This document shows positions 10,946 through 22,276 of a stretch of 64,000 bases of DNA, one piece after another (the first letter of the stretch is position 1; each line of letters begins with the position of its first letter). The translations under genes were made by a program, and so were the position numbers. Below the pieces are notes generated by a model. It did no database searches and was not told the DNA's origin. It saw only the letters and a program-made list of their open reading frames with translations. The stretch covers positions 164,042,290 to 164,106,289 of the forward strand of contig CM073885.1 of assembly GCA_037176705.1 (NCBI GenBank), read 5' to 3'. The DNA comes from Molossus alvarezi (lineage: Eukaryota; Chordata; Mammalia; Chiroptera; Molossidae).

Positions 10946-11537
10946 CTCAGTCTAATATTGTATAACAATGGGGATACATTCTGACATTTGCTTTGTTAGG
11001 TGATTTTGTCATTATTCAAACATTACAGATGTGTACTTACACATCTAGGCTATATGGTAGAGGTTATTACTCCTAGGCTACAACTCTATGGAGCATGTTA
11101 CTGTACAAAGCAACATGAGATTAAATCAATGTAAGGGAAAACGAGGCAATCAAAAGACACAATAAACATGAAATGTATGAGGCTGCTTCCAGTGTAACAT
11201 GGCATACTGATTTACAGCAACCGTCTTTATACGCATACAGAATACAGTCTAATTAGAAGCAGAGTAGAGTAAATACACAAACCAGTAGCATAGCCATTTA
11301 TTTTCATTATCAAGAATGATGTACTATACATAATAGTATGTTCTATATTTTTCAGTGACTGTCAATGCAGAGGTTTGTTAACAGCAGACTCACCACAAAC
11401 ACATGAATAATACATTGGGCTATGATGCCGTGATGGCTATGACAGCACTAGGTAATAGGAATATAATCTTATGGGGCCACAATCATATATGTGGCACGTC
11501 ATTGACCAAAGTGTCATTGTGCAGTGCATGACTACTG
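10946..11537 (-). mobile_element. Tigger-type DNA transposon relic
   Basis: The block from 'gggatacattctgacatttg' through 'cacatctaggctatatggta' and 'actcctaggctaca' to 'aagtgtcattgtgcagtgca' follows a short Tigger/pogo-derived element in reverse orientation, with ends near cagtc and gactactg. It splits L1-b ORF2 exactly (L1 text stops at 'atatgatcatctc' and resumes at 'tccagaaaaaatattgacaa'). Too short and mutated to encode transposase. Confidence 0.75.
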
Positions 11538-12228
11538 TATATCCAGAAAAAATATTGACAAAATTCAACATCCATTTATGATAAAAATCTCTCAATCAAA
11601 TGGGTATAGAGGGAATGTACTTCAACATAATAAAGGCCATATGTAACAACTGCACAGCTATCATCATACTAAATGGTAAAGCTGAAAGCTTTTTCTCTAA
11701 GATCAGGAACAAGACAAGGATGACCACTCGTACCACTTTTATCCAATATAGTATTGAAAATCTTAGAGCACTGAGCCAAGAAAAATAAATAAAAGCCATC
11801 CAAATAAAAAAGAAAGAAGTAAAACTGTGCAGATGACATATTATATATAGAAAATCTGAAAGGCTCTACCAAAAAACTGTTTAATTAGTAAACAATTTAA
11901 GTAAAGTTACAGGACACAAAATCAATTTATAAAAATCTGCTGTGTTTCTTTACACTAATAATGAACTTTCAGAAAGAGAGATTAAAAAAGCAATCCCATT
12001 TACAATTGCATCAAAATAATAAAATACCAAAAACAAATTTAACTAAGGATGTGAAAGATTTATGCTGTGAAATCCAGAAGACACTGATGAAAGAAATTGA
12101 AGAAAGTGCAAATAAATGGAAAGATAGCTATTTTGTGCTCATAGACAGGAAGAATAAATATTGTTAAATTGTCCATATTACCCAAGCAACCTACAGATGC
12201 AATGTAATTTTTATCAAAATTTCATTGA
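11538..12228 (+). mobile_element. L1-b, ORF2 continued
   Basis: Contains 'attgacaaaattcaacatcc', 'gggtatagagggaatgtact', 'acaactgcacagctatcat', 'gatcaggaacaagacaagga', then 'aatttcattgag'. This is the reverse-transcriptase catalytic region, with the frame broken. Confidence 0.85.
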
Positions 12229-12481
12229 GCCCTGGCTGGTTTGGCTCCGTGGTTAGAGCATTGGCCTGAAGTCCAGAGAGAGCCGGGTTCGGTTCCTGCT
12301 AAGGGCACATACCTTGGTTGCAGTTTGTCCCCGGCCCTGGTTGGGTTGTGCAGGTGACAGCCACTCGTGTACCTTTCATGTCGATGTCTCTTTCTCTCTC
12401 TCTTCCTCTCTTTCTCTCCCACTCTACCTGAACAAAAAATAAGAAAATGTCCTCAGGTGAGGATAAAAAAAACAAAACAAC
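12229..12481 (+). mobile_element. VES SINE (V1)
   Basis: Head 'gccctggctggtttggctcc', B box 'gggttcggttcc', 'ccttggttgcagtttgtccc', and a tail after tcctcaggtgagga. Target duplication ttcattga at 12221-12228 and 12482-12489. Confidence 0.94.
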
Positions 12482-13196
12482 TTCATTGACATTTTTCAGA
12501 GACAGAGAACCTTGAAATTTGTGTGGGACCAGAGAAGACTACAAATAGCCAAAGTAATTTTGAGAAAGAAGAACAAAGCTGGAGGCATCATGGTCCCTGA
12601 TTTCAAATTATATTAAAAAGCTATAGTAATCAAACAGTATGGTACTGGCATAAAAACAGACACATAGATCAATGGAACAGAATAGAGAGCCCAGAAATAG
12701 ACCCACACATATATGTTCAATTAATTTATGACAAAGAAGCTAAAAATACACAATGGGGAAAAAACTCTATCTTCACAAATGGTGTTGGGAAAAATGGAGA
12801 GCCACATGTAAAAAAAAATAAAACTGGATTACTACCTTACATGATACATAAAAATTAATTCAAAATAAATTAAACACTTGAAGGTAATTCTTGAAACCAT
12901 AAAATTCCTTGAAGAAAACATAGGAAGTAAGCTTCTTGATATTGGTCTTGGAGATGATATTTTTGGATCTGAAACTGAAAGCAAAGACAATGAAAGCAAA
13001 AATAAATAAAAAGAACTACATCAAACTATAATGCTCCTGCATAGAAAGGACAATCATCACAAAATGAAAAGACAACCTACTGAATGTGAGAAAATATTCG
13101 CAAATCTTATATATGATACAGGATTTATATTAAAAAAATATAAAGGACCAATACAACTTAAGAGTAACGAAACAATCCTACTACAAAAATGGGCTG
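12482..13196 (+). mobile_element. L1-b, ORF2 C-terminal region
   Basis: Words in order: 'gcatcatggtccctgatttc', 'agtatggtactggcataaaa', 'atcaatggaacagaatagag', 'ttgatattggtcttggagat', 'gacaacctactgaatgtgag'. Degenerate plus-strand LINE-1. Confidence 0.85.
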
Positions 13197-13407
13197 GTCC
13201 TGCTGGTGTGGCTCAGTGGTTGAGTGTCAACCTATGCACCAAGAGGTCGCCAGTTTAATTTCTCATCAGGGCACATGCCCAGGTGATGGTCCCAATCCCC
13301 AGTGGGGGGTGTGCAGGAGGTGGCCAATCAATGTTCTCTCTCACTGGTGTTTCTATTTCTCTCTTCCCATCCCTTCCTCTCTCTCTAAAATAAATAAAGA
13401 AAAAAAT
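13197..13407 (+). mobile_element. VES SINE, second subfamily (V2)
   Basis: Head 'gtcctgctggtgtggctcag', then 'catcagggcacatgcccagg', 'gatggtcccaatccccagtg', 'gcaggaggtggccaatcaat' and 'ctctctaaaataaataaaga'. This is the classic VES layout, with 'ctctctaaaat' before the tail and without the 'ggttgcagtttgtccc' and 'ggtgaggat' blocks of V1. Imperfect target duplication (tacaaaaatgggctg). Confidence 0.93.
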
Positions 13408-13575
13408 TACAAAAATAATGGGCTGAAGATCTGAATAGACTTTTTTTTCAAAGAAGATCTACAGATGGCCAAGTACATGAGAAGATGCTTGACACTAATC
13501 ATTGGGGAAATGCAAATCAAAGTCACAATGAAATATTACTTCACACCTGTTAGAATAGCTATTATAAAAAAGACG
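13408..13575 (+). mobile_element. L1-b, ORF2 C-terminal fragment
   Basis: Contains 'atctacagatggccaagtac', 'atgagaagatgcttgacact' and 'tgcaaatcaaagtcacaatg', the conserved ORF2 C-terminal text between two VES copies. Confidence 0.85.
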
Positions 13576-13823
13576 AGCCCTGGCCAGTTTGGCTCAGCGG
13601 TTAGAGCGTCGTCCTGAGGTCCGGAGACACCCGGGTTCGGCTCCCGCTAAGGGCGCGTACTTCGGTTGCAGTTTGTCCCCGGCCCTAGTTGGTCATGCGG
13701 GTGGCAGCCACTCGATGTGTCCCTTCACGTCGATGTTTCTCTCTCTCTCTCCCTTCCTCTCTCTCCCTCCCACTCTATCTGTACAAAAAATAGAAAAAAT
13801 ATCCTCGAGTGAGGATAAAAAAA
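13576..13823 (+). mobile_element. VES SINE (V1), young
   Basis: CpG dinucleotides are still largely present ('ggttagagcgtcgtcctgag', 'cacccgggttcggctcccgc', 'cttcacgtcgatgtttctct'), so it is a recent copy. Target duplication aaaaagacga at 13566-13575 and 13824-13833. Confidence 0.96.
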
Positions 13824-13833
13824 AAAAAGACGA

Positions 13834-14435
13834 TAAGTAGGAATGTTGGTAAGAATATGTACAAAAGCCATCTCTTGTGCACTGTTAGTGGGAATAAAAA
13901 TTGTTGTAGTCACTATGGGAAATAGTATGGAGGTTCCTCAAAAAATTAAAACCAAACTACCATATGATCCAGCAATTTCACTTCTGGATATTTATCCAAA
14001 AAAAATAAAAAACCATCAACTCAAAAAGTATCTGCAACCCCATGTTTATTGTAGCATTATTTATAATAGCCAAGATATGGAAACAACTTAAATGTCCATT
14101 AATACATAAACAGATAAAGGAAATGTGTGTGTGTGTTCATGTGTGTGAGATACACACAATGAAATGCTATTCAGTCATAGAAAAGAATGTAACCTTGCCA
14201 TTTGTGACAACCTGGATGGACCTTGAGGGCATTATGCTAAGTAAAATAAGTAATGCAGAAAAAGACAAATGGAGTATGATCTCACTTATATGTGGACTCT
14301 AAATAAAAGCAAACAAAAACAACAACAACAAGACAACCAGAGCTCATAGATACAGAGAACAGATATGTGGTTGCCAGAAGCAGGGGGTGGTAGGGTGGGA
14401 GAAATGGACAAAGAAGTCAAAAAGTGCAAACTTCT
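13834..14435 (+). mobile_element. L1-b, ORF2 end and 3' UTR start
   Basis: Contains 'aagccatctcttgtgcactg', 'accatatgatccagcaattt', 'agccaagatatggaaacaac' and 'atgatctcacttatatgtgg', then the start of the 3' UTR. Confidence 0.85.
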
Positions 14436-14672
14436 GCCCTGGTCAGTTTGGCTCAGTGATTGGAGCATCGGCCCTCAAACCAAAGAGTCTCAAGTTTGAT
14501 TTCTGTCAAGAGAAAGTACCTTGGTTACGGTTCTTCCCTCCCCGAGTGGGGTCCTGCGAGAGGCAACTAATCAATTTGAAGCATCTATATTTCTCTCTCT
14601 CTGTCTTCTTCCCTCCTGCTCTATCTAAAGATAAATGGAAAAATATCCTTGGAGGAGGATTAAAAAAAAAGG
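14436..14672 (+). mobile_element. VES SINE (V1)
   Basis: Head 'gccctggtcagtttggctca' and 'ccttggttacggttcttccc', with a tail after atccttggaggaggat. Target duplication of about 11 bp, with core acaaacttct or gcaaacttct, at 14425-14435 and 14673-14683. Confidence 0.92.
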
Positions 14673-14683
14673 TACAAACTTCT

Positions 14684-14945
14684 AGTTTTGAAATAAATAA
14701 ATTATAGGGATGCAATACATACAGTGCAGCGAGTATAGTGGATAATACTGTATTGAATATTGAAAGTAGCTAAGAGAGATCTTAAATCTGTTCATCACAA
14801 GGAAAAATGTAATTATGTATAGTAGTAGATGTTACTAAACTTATCATTGTGATCATTTTACAATATACACAAATGTCAAATCATTATATTGTACACCTGA
14901 AACTAATACAATGTTACATGCCATCTATACCTCAATAAAAAGAAA
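14684..14945 (+). mobile_element. L1-b, 3' UTR end
   Basis: Ends with 'atattgtacacctgaaacta', 'atacaatgttacatgccatc' and 'tatacctcaataaaaag', the L1MA/L1MB-type 3' terminus. It marks the 3' end of the plus-strand element that starts near 9905. Confidence 0.85.
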
Positions 14946-15245
14946 ATGTTTGTCTTTTCTAATATATATAAGCACATAACACAAATTTTATTGATTATTT
15001 TCTTTATCATTTAAATATTTTCTAATTTTCTTACAATTTATTTTCTGATCCACGATTATTTAGAAATTATTGTTTAGTTCCCAAATGTTTATGGTTCTAA
15101 AATACATTTAATTTTTTTTACTTTGATATTATTGTTATCATAAAATTGCTTGGTATGGTTCAACATTTTGAACATTACTGAGACTTTCTTTTCTGAAGAT
15201 TTTTTTTTGTCTTAATTTTTGATGGGTATTTTTTGGTGGTCATGC
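14946..15245 (-). mobile_element. L1-a, last piece (ORF2)
   Basis: Minus-strand ORF2 resumes: 'tttctgatccacgattattt' then 'agaaattattgtttagttcc' and 'caaatgtttatgg' correspond to the reversed 'gatccattggttatttagaa' region. L1-b therefore inserted into L1-a. Confidence 0.68.
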
Positions 15246-15249
15246 AGTT

Positions 15250-15375
15250 CTAGATAGAGGTTGGCAAACAATGACCCAGGGCCCAAATCTGGTCCATTAC
15301 CTGTTTCAGTATGACTCATGTACTAAGAATAGTTCTAACACTTTTAAATGTAAAAGGTATAAAAGACTATTTGTT
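15250..15375 (+). mobile_element. hAT-Charlie MER1-like relic
   Basis: Contains 'gaggttggcaaacaatgacc', 'cagggcccaaatctggtcca', 'gtatgactcatgtactaaga' and 'atagttctaacacttttaaa', in the order of the left half of a MER1-type hAT non-autonomous transposon. Confidence 0.78.
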
Positions 15376-15377
15376 GT

Positions 15378-15485
15378 GCATCAAGTATTGGTACAAGTGC
15401 ATTATACGCAGGAGTTTATTTAGTCCTCACAATTCAGCCAGAAGATAGGTACTATTTTTCATATTGAAAACATGAGAGAGAACAT
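15378..15485 (-). repeat. MIR SINE fragment
   Basis: 'gtgcattatacgcaggagtt', 'tatttagtcctcacaattca' and 'gataggtactatttttcata' correspond to the reversed 3' half of MIR. Confidence 0.7.
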
Positions 15486-15527
15486 TGTTACAGTGTAGTT
15501 TTCTACTGGTCTCTGATACTCTTGTTT

Positions 15528-15582
15528 TTAATCCTCACTTTAGGATATATATATATTTTTTCATTTTATCTTCAGATAGAGT

Positions 15583-15638
<56 letters not shown>

Positions 15639-15796
15639 GATGTGAGAGAGGCACATTGATTGGTAGCCTCCCACATGACACTGACCAGGGCCGGGGACCA
15701 AACTGCAACTGAGGTACATGCCTTTGACCAGAATTAAACCCACAACTCTTTAGACTGTGGGCTAATGCTCTAACTGCTGAGTCAAACTGGCCAGGG
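15528..15796 (-). mobile_element. VES SINE (V1) with expanded GA run
   Basis: Reverse-oriented, with tcctcactttagga, 'gaccagggccggggaccaaa' and the head 'gtcaaactggccaggg'. Its CT-rich region has become a long (GA)n microsatellite at 15585-15634, which produces spurious poly-Arg/Glu and poly-Ser/Leu open frames on the two strands. Confidence 0.93.
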
Positions 15797-15941
15797 AAAG
15801 TGTATGATATTTTTAAGCTTCTCAATGTTGGTCAATATTATACTGACATCAATGAATCAGTTGGAGGCTGACTCTTACTAATATATTCATTATGTTACTC
15901 TTACTAATATGTTCATTATATTCGTGTAATGCCTTAACATA

Positions 15942-16226
15942 TTAAATCCTCACCCAAAGATATTTCTTACATTGTTTTTTAGAGTGAGTGCAAGGGAGGG
16001 TTTGAAGGAGGGGTAGGGGTGGAGAGAGAGAGAAAAGGAGGGAGAGAGAGAGAGAGAGAGAATGAAACATTAATATGAGAGATACATCAATTGGTTTTCT
16101 TGTGCATTTGCCCTGACTGGGAACAGGGATTAAACCTGCAACCCAGGTATGTGCCTTTGGTGGGGAATGGAACCTGTGACCTTCTGGTGTGTGGGTCTAT
16201 GCTCTAACCACTAAACCTCACCTCTT
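15942..16226 (-). mobile_element. VES SINE (V1-like), old
   Basis: Reverse-oriented 'aaatcctcacccaaagatat', GA-rich middle, 'aacctgcaacccaggtatgt' and 'ggtctatgctctaaccacta'. Diverged, with the tRNA head decayed; right boundary approximate. Confidence 0.8.
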
Positions 16227-16310
16227 AATATCACCACTGGGCGTTTAGGATTTCAACATATAAATTTTAATTGCACACAAACATTCAAATCATAGCATTA
16301 ACAGATTATT

Positions 16311-17415
16311 ATTATTTTTTTAATTTTTAATTTTTTTTTGTTACAGATGTTTCTCCTTTTTTACCCCATTGTCACCCCCTCCCCATCCCCCCTGTCCCAT
16401 CCTCGCTTTATTGTCCATGTCCATTGGTTATGCATACATGCATATAAGTTCTGCGGTTTATCTATTCCATCCCCCCACCCCCTCTTCTGAGGGATGTCAG
16501 TCTGTGCTCTACTTCCATGTTTCTGAGTCTACCGTATTCCTCAAACTGTTATGTTCATTATATTCCATATATAAGTGAGATCATGTGGTATTTTTCTTTT
16601 TCTGCTTGGCTTATTTCACTTAGGATAATACTTTCCAGGTCCCTCTATGTCATGTCAAAAAATAAGAGATCTTTCTTTATTACAGCTGCATAGTACTCCA
16701 TTGTGTATATGTACCACTACTTTTTTATCCATTCGTCTACTGATGGACACTTGGGCTGTTTCCAAATCTTAGCTATTGTAAATAGTGCTGCTACAAACAT
16801 GGGGGTACATATATTCTTCCTGATTGGTGTTTCAGGCTTCTTAGGGTATGTTCCTAGAAGCGGGATCACTGGGTAAAACAGAAGTTCAATTTTTAATTTT
16901 TTGAGGTAACACCATATTGTTTTCCATAGTGGCTGCACCAGTCTGCATTCCCACTAGCAGTGTACTAGAGTCCCCTTTTCTCCACAGCCTGGCCAACACT
17001 TGTTGTTTGATGATTTGTTGATGGCGGCCATTCTGACAGGTGTGAGGTGATACCTCATTGTTGTTTTAATTTGCATTTCTCTGATGATTAGTGATGTTGA
17101 GCATTTTTTCATATGTCTCTTGGCCATTTGTATGTCCTGTTTGGAGAGGTGTCTATTCAGCTCCTCTGCCCAATTTTTAATTGGGTTCTTTGTCTTCCTT
17201 TTGTTGAGTTGTATGAGTACTCTATATATTTTGGAAATTAACCCCTTATCTGTTGTATCATTGGCAATGATGTCCTCCAATACAGTGGGTTGCCTTTCCA
17301 TTTTGATGATTGTTTCTTTTGCTGTGCAGAAGCTTTTGAGTTTGATGTAGTCCCATGTGTTCATTTTTTTCTCTGTTTCTGTTGCCTTATGTGATGTATA
17401 AGTGAAAATTCTGCT
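16311..17415 (-). mobile_element. Young 5'-truncated LINE-1 (L1-c)
   Basis: From T-rich 3' end, 3' UTR (cccattgtcaccccctcccc) and ORF2 C-terminus up to 'cacataaggcaacagaaaca'. The 16-bp target duplication gcattaacagattatt lies at 16295-16310 and 17416-17431, proving a single insertion truncated to 1.1 kb. ORF2 pieces are readable on the minus strand (16954-17364: [15 protein letters not shown], then the end [11 protein letters not shown] followed by a stop; 16717-16938: [20 protein letters not shown]). The stop after GTLVHC is shared with two other copies. Confidence 0.95.
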
Positions 17416-17559
17416 GCATTAACAGATTATTTAACAGATTACCCTGTGCCTCTTAAGGAAACACTATTATTAAAAGCTTGGCATCCTTATCTATTTCTGT
17501 GTAACTTTAGGATATATTTTGCCCCATTCATGTAGCTTGTGCTGAACACTCCACGAGAA

Positions 17560-17680
17560 CAGGGAAGTTTCCACTGTACTATAAGTCCTTTGGGGACAAG
17601 GATCAGGTTCCTTTTGTTCCTAATATAGTGTGTGGCAAGTAGTAAAAGCTCACTAAATATTTGTTGAATAGATGAAGTTA
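17560..17680 (+). repeat. L2 LINE 3' end
   Basis: 'gtcctttggggacaaggatc', 'agtgtgtggcaagtagtaaa' and 'gctcactaaatatttgttga' followed by 'atagatgaa' is the L2 3' terminus. Confidence 0.8.
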
Positions 17681-18739
17681 CTATGGCTTTGGGAAAAAGA
17701 GTGATTCTATTTCTCATTATTGACCTAGCTCTCACCCTAGCTCTCTTTATGACCTTCCCCTTCAATGACAATGAAACCTAGAAGGGAAGCAGAATTCTGG
17801 TTGTAAGAAATTGTAACCTGGTGAAAATAAGTTCATGCAACAGTGCTTTTCTGTAGCAATGGTAGCATCGGTGATGCTTATTTCTAGTTTTCCATGTTTT
17901 GATTGGAATAAGAGATACAGAACAAGCTATTAGACATGTCACTAGTGGACTTTGTTGGGTGGTCTTTTTTATTTAAGGCAGATTTTTCAATGTCAAGTCA
18001 TCAAATGATAAGCATATGGTCTTATTATTAGTTTTTTTCCTGAAATCCAGTCTATATATGATAAAAATCTGTTACTAGTATTTTTTTGAGCCAAAGAGTC
18101 TCTATAATCTATAAATTTAAATATAATCTTGAATTTAATATATGCCTCCTGTAGATAGAAAAGATGTTCTTATTCACATTGGTACAGTTACTTTAGATTA
18201 TGATTTTCAGTGTCATATTTTTAAAAATAAGATGTTTTCATTTTCTTTCATCTGAGCACTGAAGGCTTTATTTTAGGACTAAAGATTTAATTCCAACAGG
18301 ATATGTTTAGAACTCTCATGTACTGGCTTTCTGAAAACATTGAGTTTCATCTTATTAAGAAAGCATAAGCAGGTTATAGCTAAGAAACAGGTGCTAGAAC
18401 CCTTAGCTCTTGGAATTTTATGGTGATGTCTTCCAGCAGCGCGCAGCAGACTGTTCACATGTGATTTCAAGTAACTCTGAGTTAAAATTCCACATCTTTC
18501 TACCCTCTTTGTTAGTTAACTGGCAGTACACAATGTAAGCTACATTCATTTGTTTAATTAAAAAAGCATCTTTTCCTGAATTTTGTCAACATATTTCAGC
18601 AGGATACCACCTGTCAAGCTAAGCAAAGGGAATCTTCAAAAAAGTTGTTCACAAATAAAATTTTAATTTTAATTTAGTGCAAGTGTGCTTTGAAAAAAAA
18701 AATTAACAATGTTTACTGAACATCTACTCTGTGCCATGT
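17681..18739. other. Unassigned stretch
   Basis: AT-rich sequence without a recognised repeat or reading frame. Confidence 0.35.
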
Positions 18740-18992
18740 TTTGTTTTGTTTTTTATCCTCACCCAAGGACATTTTTGCATTTATCTTCAGATAGAGCAGG
18801 AGGGAGAGAGGGAGGAAGGGAGAGTGAGAAACATGGATGTGAGAGAAATGCATCGACTAGTTGCCACTCACATGACCTCAACCGGGGTGGGGACAAACTG
18901 AAACCGAAGTATGTGTCCTTAGGGGGAACAGAACCCAGGTCTCTCCAGTCTGTGGGCTGATGCTCTAACTACTGAGCCAAACCAGCCAGGGC
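18740..18992 (-). mobile_element. VES SINE (V1)
   Basis: Reverse-oriented, with tcctcacccaagga, a GA run and the head 'gagccaaaccagccagggc'. Imperfect target duplication around tgtgccatgt and tgcaccatgt. Confidence 0.92.
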
Positions 18993-19220
18993 TGCACCAT
19001 GTATTTTTTAAGGTCTAAGAGTACAATTTTGAATATGACATATAAGATTCCACATCTCTTAGAATTTAACATTCTGGAGGAGGGAGAGGGGCAACAACCA
19101 ACTCACCAAGTCTTTCTAGTTAATAATAACTGTCATAAAAAACAATACAATATGTGCTAGAGAGTGAGCCAGGGATGGAAGCATGAGCAAGTATGGGGTA
19201 ACTGGAGTGAGGGCACTTTT

Positions 19221-19463
19221 TGTTTTATTCCTCACCCGAAGATATTTTTTTATTTATCATCAGATAGAGTGGGAGAAAGGGAGAGAGATAGAGACAGAGA
19301 GAAATATTGACGTGATAGAGCCACATCAAATGGTTGCTTCCTGCACAACTCAACCAGGACTGGGGACAAACTGCTACTGAGATATATGCCCTTGACTGGA
19401 ATCAAACCTGTGACTCATTGTTCCATGGGCCAACACTCTAACTGCTGAGCCAAATTGGCCAAG
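19221..19463 (-). mobile_element. VES SINE (V1)
   Basis: Reverse-oriented, with 'ttcctcacccgaagatattt' and the head 'gagccaaattggccaagg'. Target duplication gtgagggcactttt versus gtgagtacactttt. Confidence 0.92.
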
Positions 19464-19549
19464 GTGAGTACACTTTTTTAAAAGCCATTGTTACTCTACA
19501 GAGTTTAAAAGCAATTGACTGATGTTAAAACATCCCACACATAAAAAAA

Positions 19550-20000
19550 AAATTAATTGCAGCCCAAGTGCCCATCAGTAGTGAATGATAAAAAAGCTGT
19601 TGTACATTTACCCAATGGAATACTATGCAGCTAAAAAAAAAGAAGGCTCTCTTACCCTCTGAGAAATCTGGAGAATATTATGCTAAGCGAAATAGGCCAG
19701 TCAGAGAAAGACAAGTACCACATGATTTCACTTACATGTGGAATCAAATGAAAAAATAAACTGATGAACAAAATAGATCCAGAGACATGGAAGCAGGGAA
19801 CAGACAAATCCTAGAGGGAAGGGGAAAGGGAGATAGGAAGAGATTAACCAAGAATTTATATGCATATATGTATAACCAATGGATATAGACGATAGTGCTG
19901 TGAAGGCCTGGGTGGGGGGTGGGAACAGGGTGGAGGGGTTCAATGGAGGAAAAAAAGGGGTCATATGTAATACTCTCAACAATAAAGATAATTAAAAATA
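19550..20000 (+). mobile_element. 5'-truncated LINE-1 3' end
   Basis: Plus-strand ORF2 end ('gcccaagtgcccatcagtag', 'ggaatactatgcagctaaaa', 'ccacatgatttcacttacat') and the bat LINE-1 3' UTR with its G-rich block at 19909-19940, ending in 'caacaataaagataatta'. Confidence 0.88.
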
Positions 20001-20530
20001 TAAATTGCATTTTTAAAAAATAAGAACATCTAAGAGCCAAGCCATAAGTTTCCCCTACTGTTCCCCAGTGTTTTTCACAGCTACTTTTGTATGAACATTA
20101 GTGAATCTAGAGCCATATATTGTTTCTGATTATCATACCTAAGTCTCTTTTGCTCATAAAAAATTTCATGACACAGGAATTTGACCTTTGGGACACGGCC
20201 TTATTTCTTTCTCATAGTGTCATTTAACTCAATATCTTATGTTTCCTGTAATCTAGAATTAGTTTCCAAGTCTTGAATAGATACTAAACATTTTTAGGTT
20301 GCATCATAGCGATGCATATTTCATACTGCATTATGTCTGGAAACACATGCTATCTGGTTGTCCTATGGTCTGTGAAACTAAAAGTGGGCCACCATCTGAG
20401 GAAGAAGTCAGACTTGTCCCTTCACTGTACTTTACAATTTTACTGTACAACCAGAAAATAGTATATATGATGCACTTTATTAGCATCATATATGCATCCA
20501 TTTTTTAATTAATCATTGTGTCATGGTTTT
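20001..20530. other. Unassigned stretch
   Basis: Nothing recognised on either strand. Confidence 0.35.
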
Positions 20531-20544
20531 AAAATCACTTTGTA

Positions 20545-22276
20545 GAGTTGTATGAGTACTCTATATATTTTAGAAATTAACTTCTTATCTGCTTCATCAT
20601 TGGTGATTACGCTCTCCCATATAGTGGGTTCCCTTTTCATTGTGATGATTGGCTTTTTTTTGCTGTGCAGAAGCTTCTTAGTTTGATGTAGTCCCATGTG
20701 TTTATTTTTTCCTTTGTTTCTCTTGCCTTAGGTGCTGTATCAGTGAAAATTCTGCTGTGTATGATGTCTGAAATTTTGTTGCCTACATTTTCTTCTAGAA
20801 TTTTTATAGATTTATGAGTTACATTTAAGTCTTTTATCCATTTTGAGTTTATTCTTATGTATGGTGTGAGTTGGTGGTCTAACATCATTTTTTTTGCAAG
20901 TAGCTGTCCAATTTTTTCAACACCAGTTATTGAAGAAACTGTCTTGACTCCACTGTATGCTCTTGCCACCTTTGTCAAATATTAATTGAGCATATTGTCT
21001 TGGGCCAATTTCTGGGTTCTCTGTCCTGTTCCATTGATCTATCTGCTTATTCTTGTGCCAGTACCAAGCTGTTTTGATTACAGTGGCTTTGTAGCATAAC
21101 CCGATATCTGGTAATGTGATCTTTCCTACTTTGTTCTTTTTTTCCAAGATTGCTGTTGCTATTCACGGTCTTTTTTGGTTCCATATGAACTTTTGGAGTG
21201 TTTGTTCTAGTTCTGTGAAATATGTCATTGGTATTTTGATGGGGATTGCATTGAATCTATAGATTGCTTTGGATAGTATGAACATTTTAATGATGTTAAC
21301 TCTTCCAATCCATGAACAAGGTATGTGCTTCCACTTTTTTTATATCTTCACTATTTCTTTTTTTTCAATGGTCTGTAGATTTCAGTGAAGAGGTCCTTTA
21401 CTTCCTAATTAAAATATGGGCAGAGGACCTAAACAGACACCTCACCAAACAGGACATACAAATGGCCAAGAGACATATGAAAAAATGTTCAATGTCACTA
21501 ATCATCAGAGACAAATTAAAACAACTATGAGGTATCACTTCACATCTGTCAGAATGGCCCCATCAACAAATCATCAAACAACAAGTGTTGGTGAAGGTGT
21601 GGAGAAAAGGGGACTCTAATACACTGCTGGTGGGAATGAAAACTGGTGCAGTCACTATGGAAAACACCACAGTGTTACCTCAAAAAGCTAAAAATTAAAC
21701 TGCATTTGACCCAGTGATCCCACTTCTAGGTATATACCCTAAGAAGCCTGAAACACCAATCAGAAAGAATATATGTACCCCTATGATTATAGCAGTACTA
21801 TGTACAATAGCTAAGATCTGGAAACAGCCCAAGTGTCCATCAATAGATGAGTGAATAAAAAAGCTGTAGTACAAGTACCTAATGAAATACTATGCAGCTA
21901 TAAGAAAGAAAGGTCTCTTATCCTTTGAGATGACATGGAAAATCCTGGAGAGTATTATGCTAAGCGAAATAAGCCAAGCAGAGAAAGACAAATATCACAT
22001 GATATCACTTATTTGTGGAATATAATGAACTAAACAAAATGATTAACAAAATTGACCCAGAAGCATAGAGGTAGGGTATAGACTGACAAACCTCAGAAGA
22101 GGAGGTGTCGGAGGTGAAGAGATAAACCACAGAACTTATATGCATGCATGCATAACCAATGGACATGGACAACAAAGCTGGGTATGGGGCAGGGGGGATG
22201 GGGAGGAGGGTGTCAATGGGGGAAAAATGGAGAAACATCTGTAACAAAAACAAATTAATAAAATAATTTAAAAAAT
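20545..22276 (+). mobile_element. Twin-primed (5'-inverted) LINE-1
   Basis: Two parts lie between 14-bp duplications, aaaatcactttgta, at 20531-20544 and 22277-22290. The left part (20545 to about 21404) is ORF2 in minus orientation. The right part (about 21405 to 22276) is the downstream ORF2 end, 3' UTR and A-rich tail in plus orientation. The inverted part stops at gagtactcatacaactct and the plus part starts at attaaaatatgggcagag, which are almost adjacent in LINE-1. In this copy the codon after GTLIHC is TGG. The frame is broken in several places. Confidence 0.95.
22180..22210 (+). other. G-quadruplex motif in LINE-1 3' UTR
   Basis: Four or more G runs of at least three within 31 bases (gggtatggggcagggggg followed by atggggaggaggg). 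The same position in other copies is also G-rich. Confidence 0.7.

Noticed and set aside
13589..13840. Short proteins beginning MAQRLERRP and similar, repeated in many places
   Set aside because: Chance open frames across the VES SINE (the same peptide appears at 58533-58808 and 61882-62103).
15535..15825. Frames with long Arg/Glu or Ser/Leu runs
   Set aside because: Translation of the (GA)n run in a VES copy.
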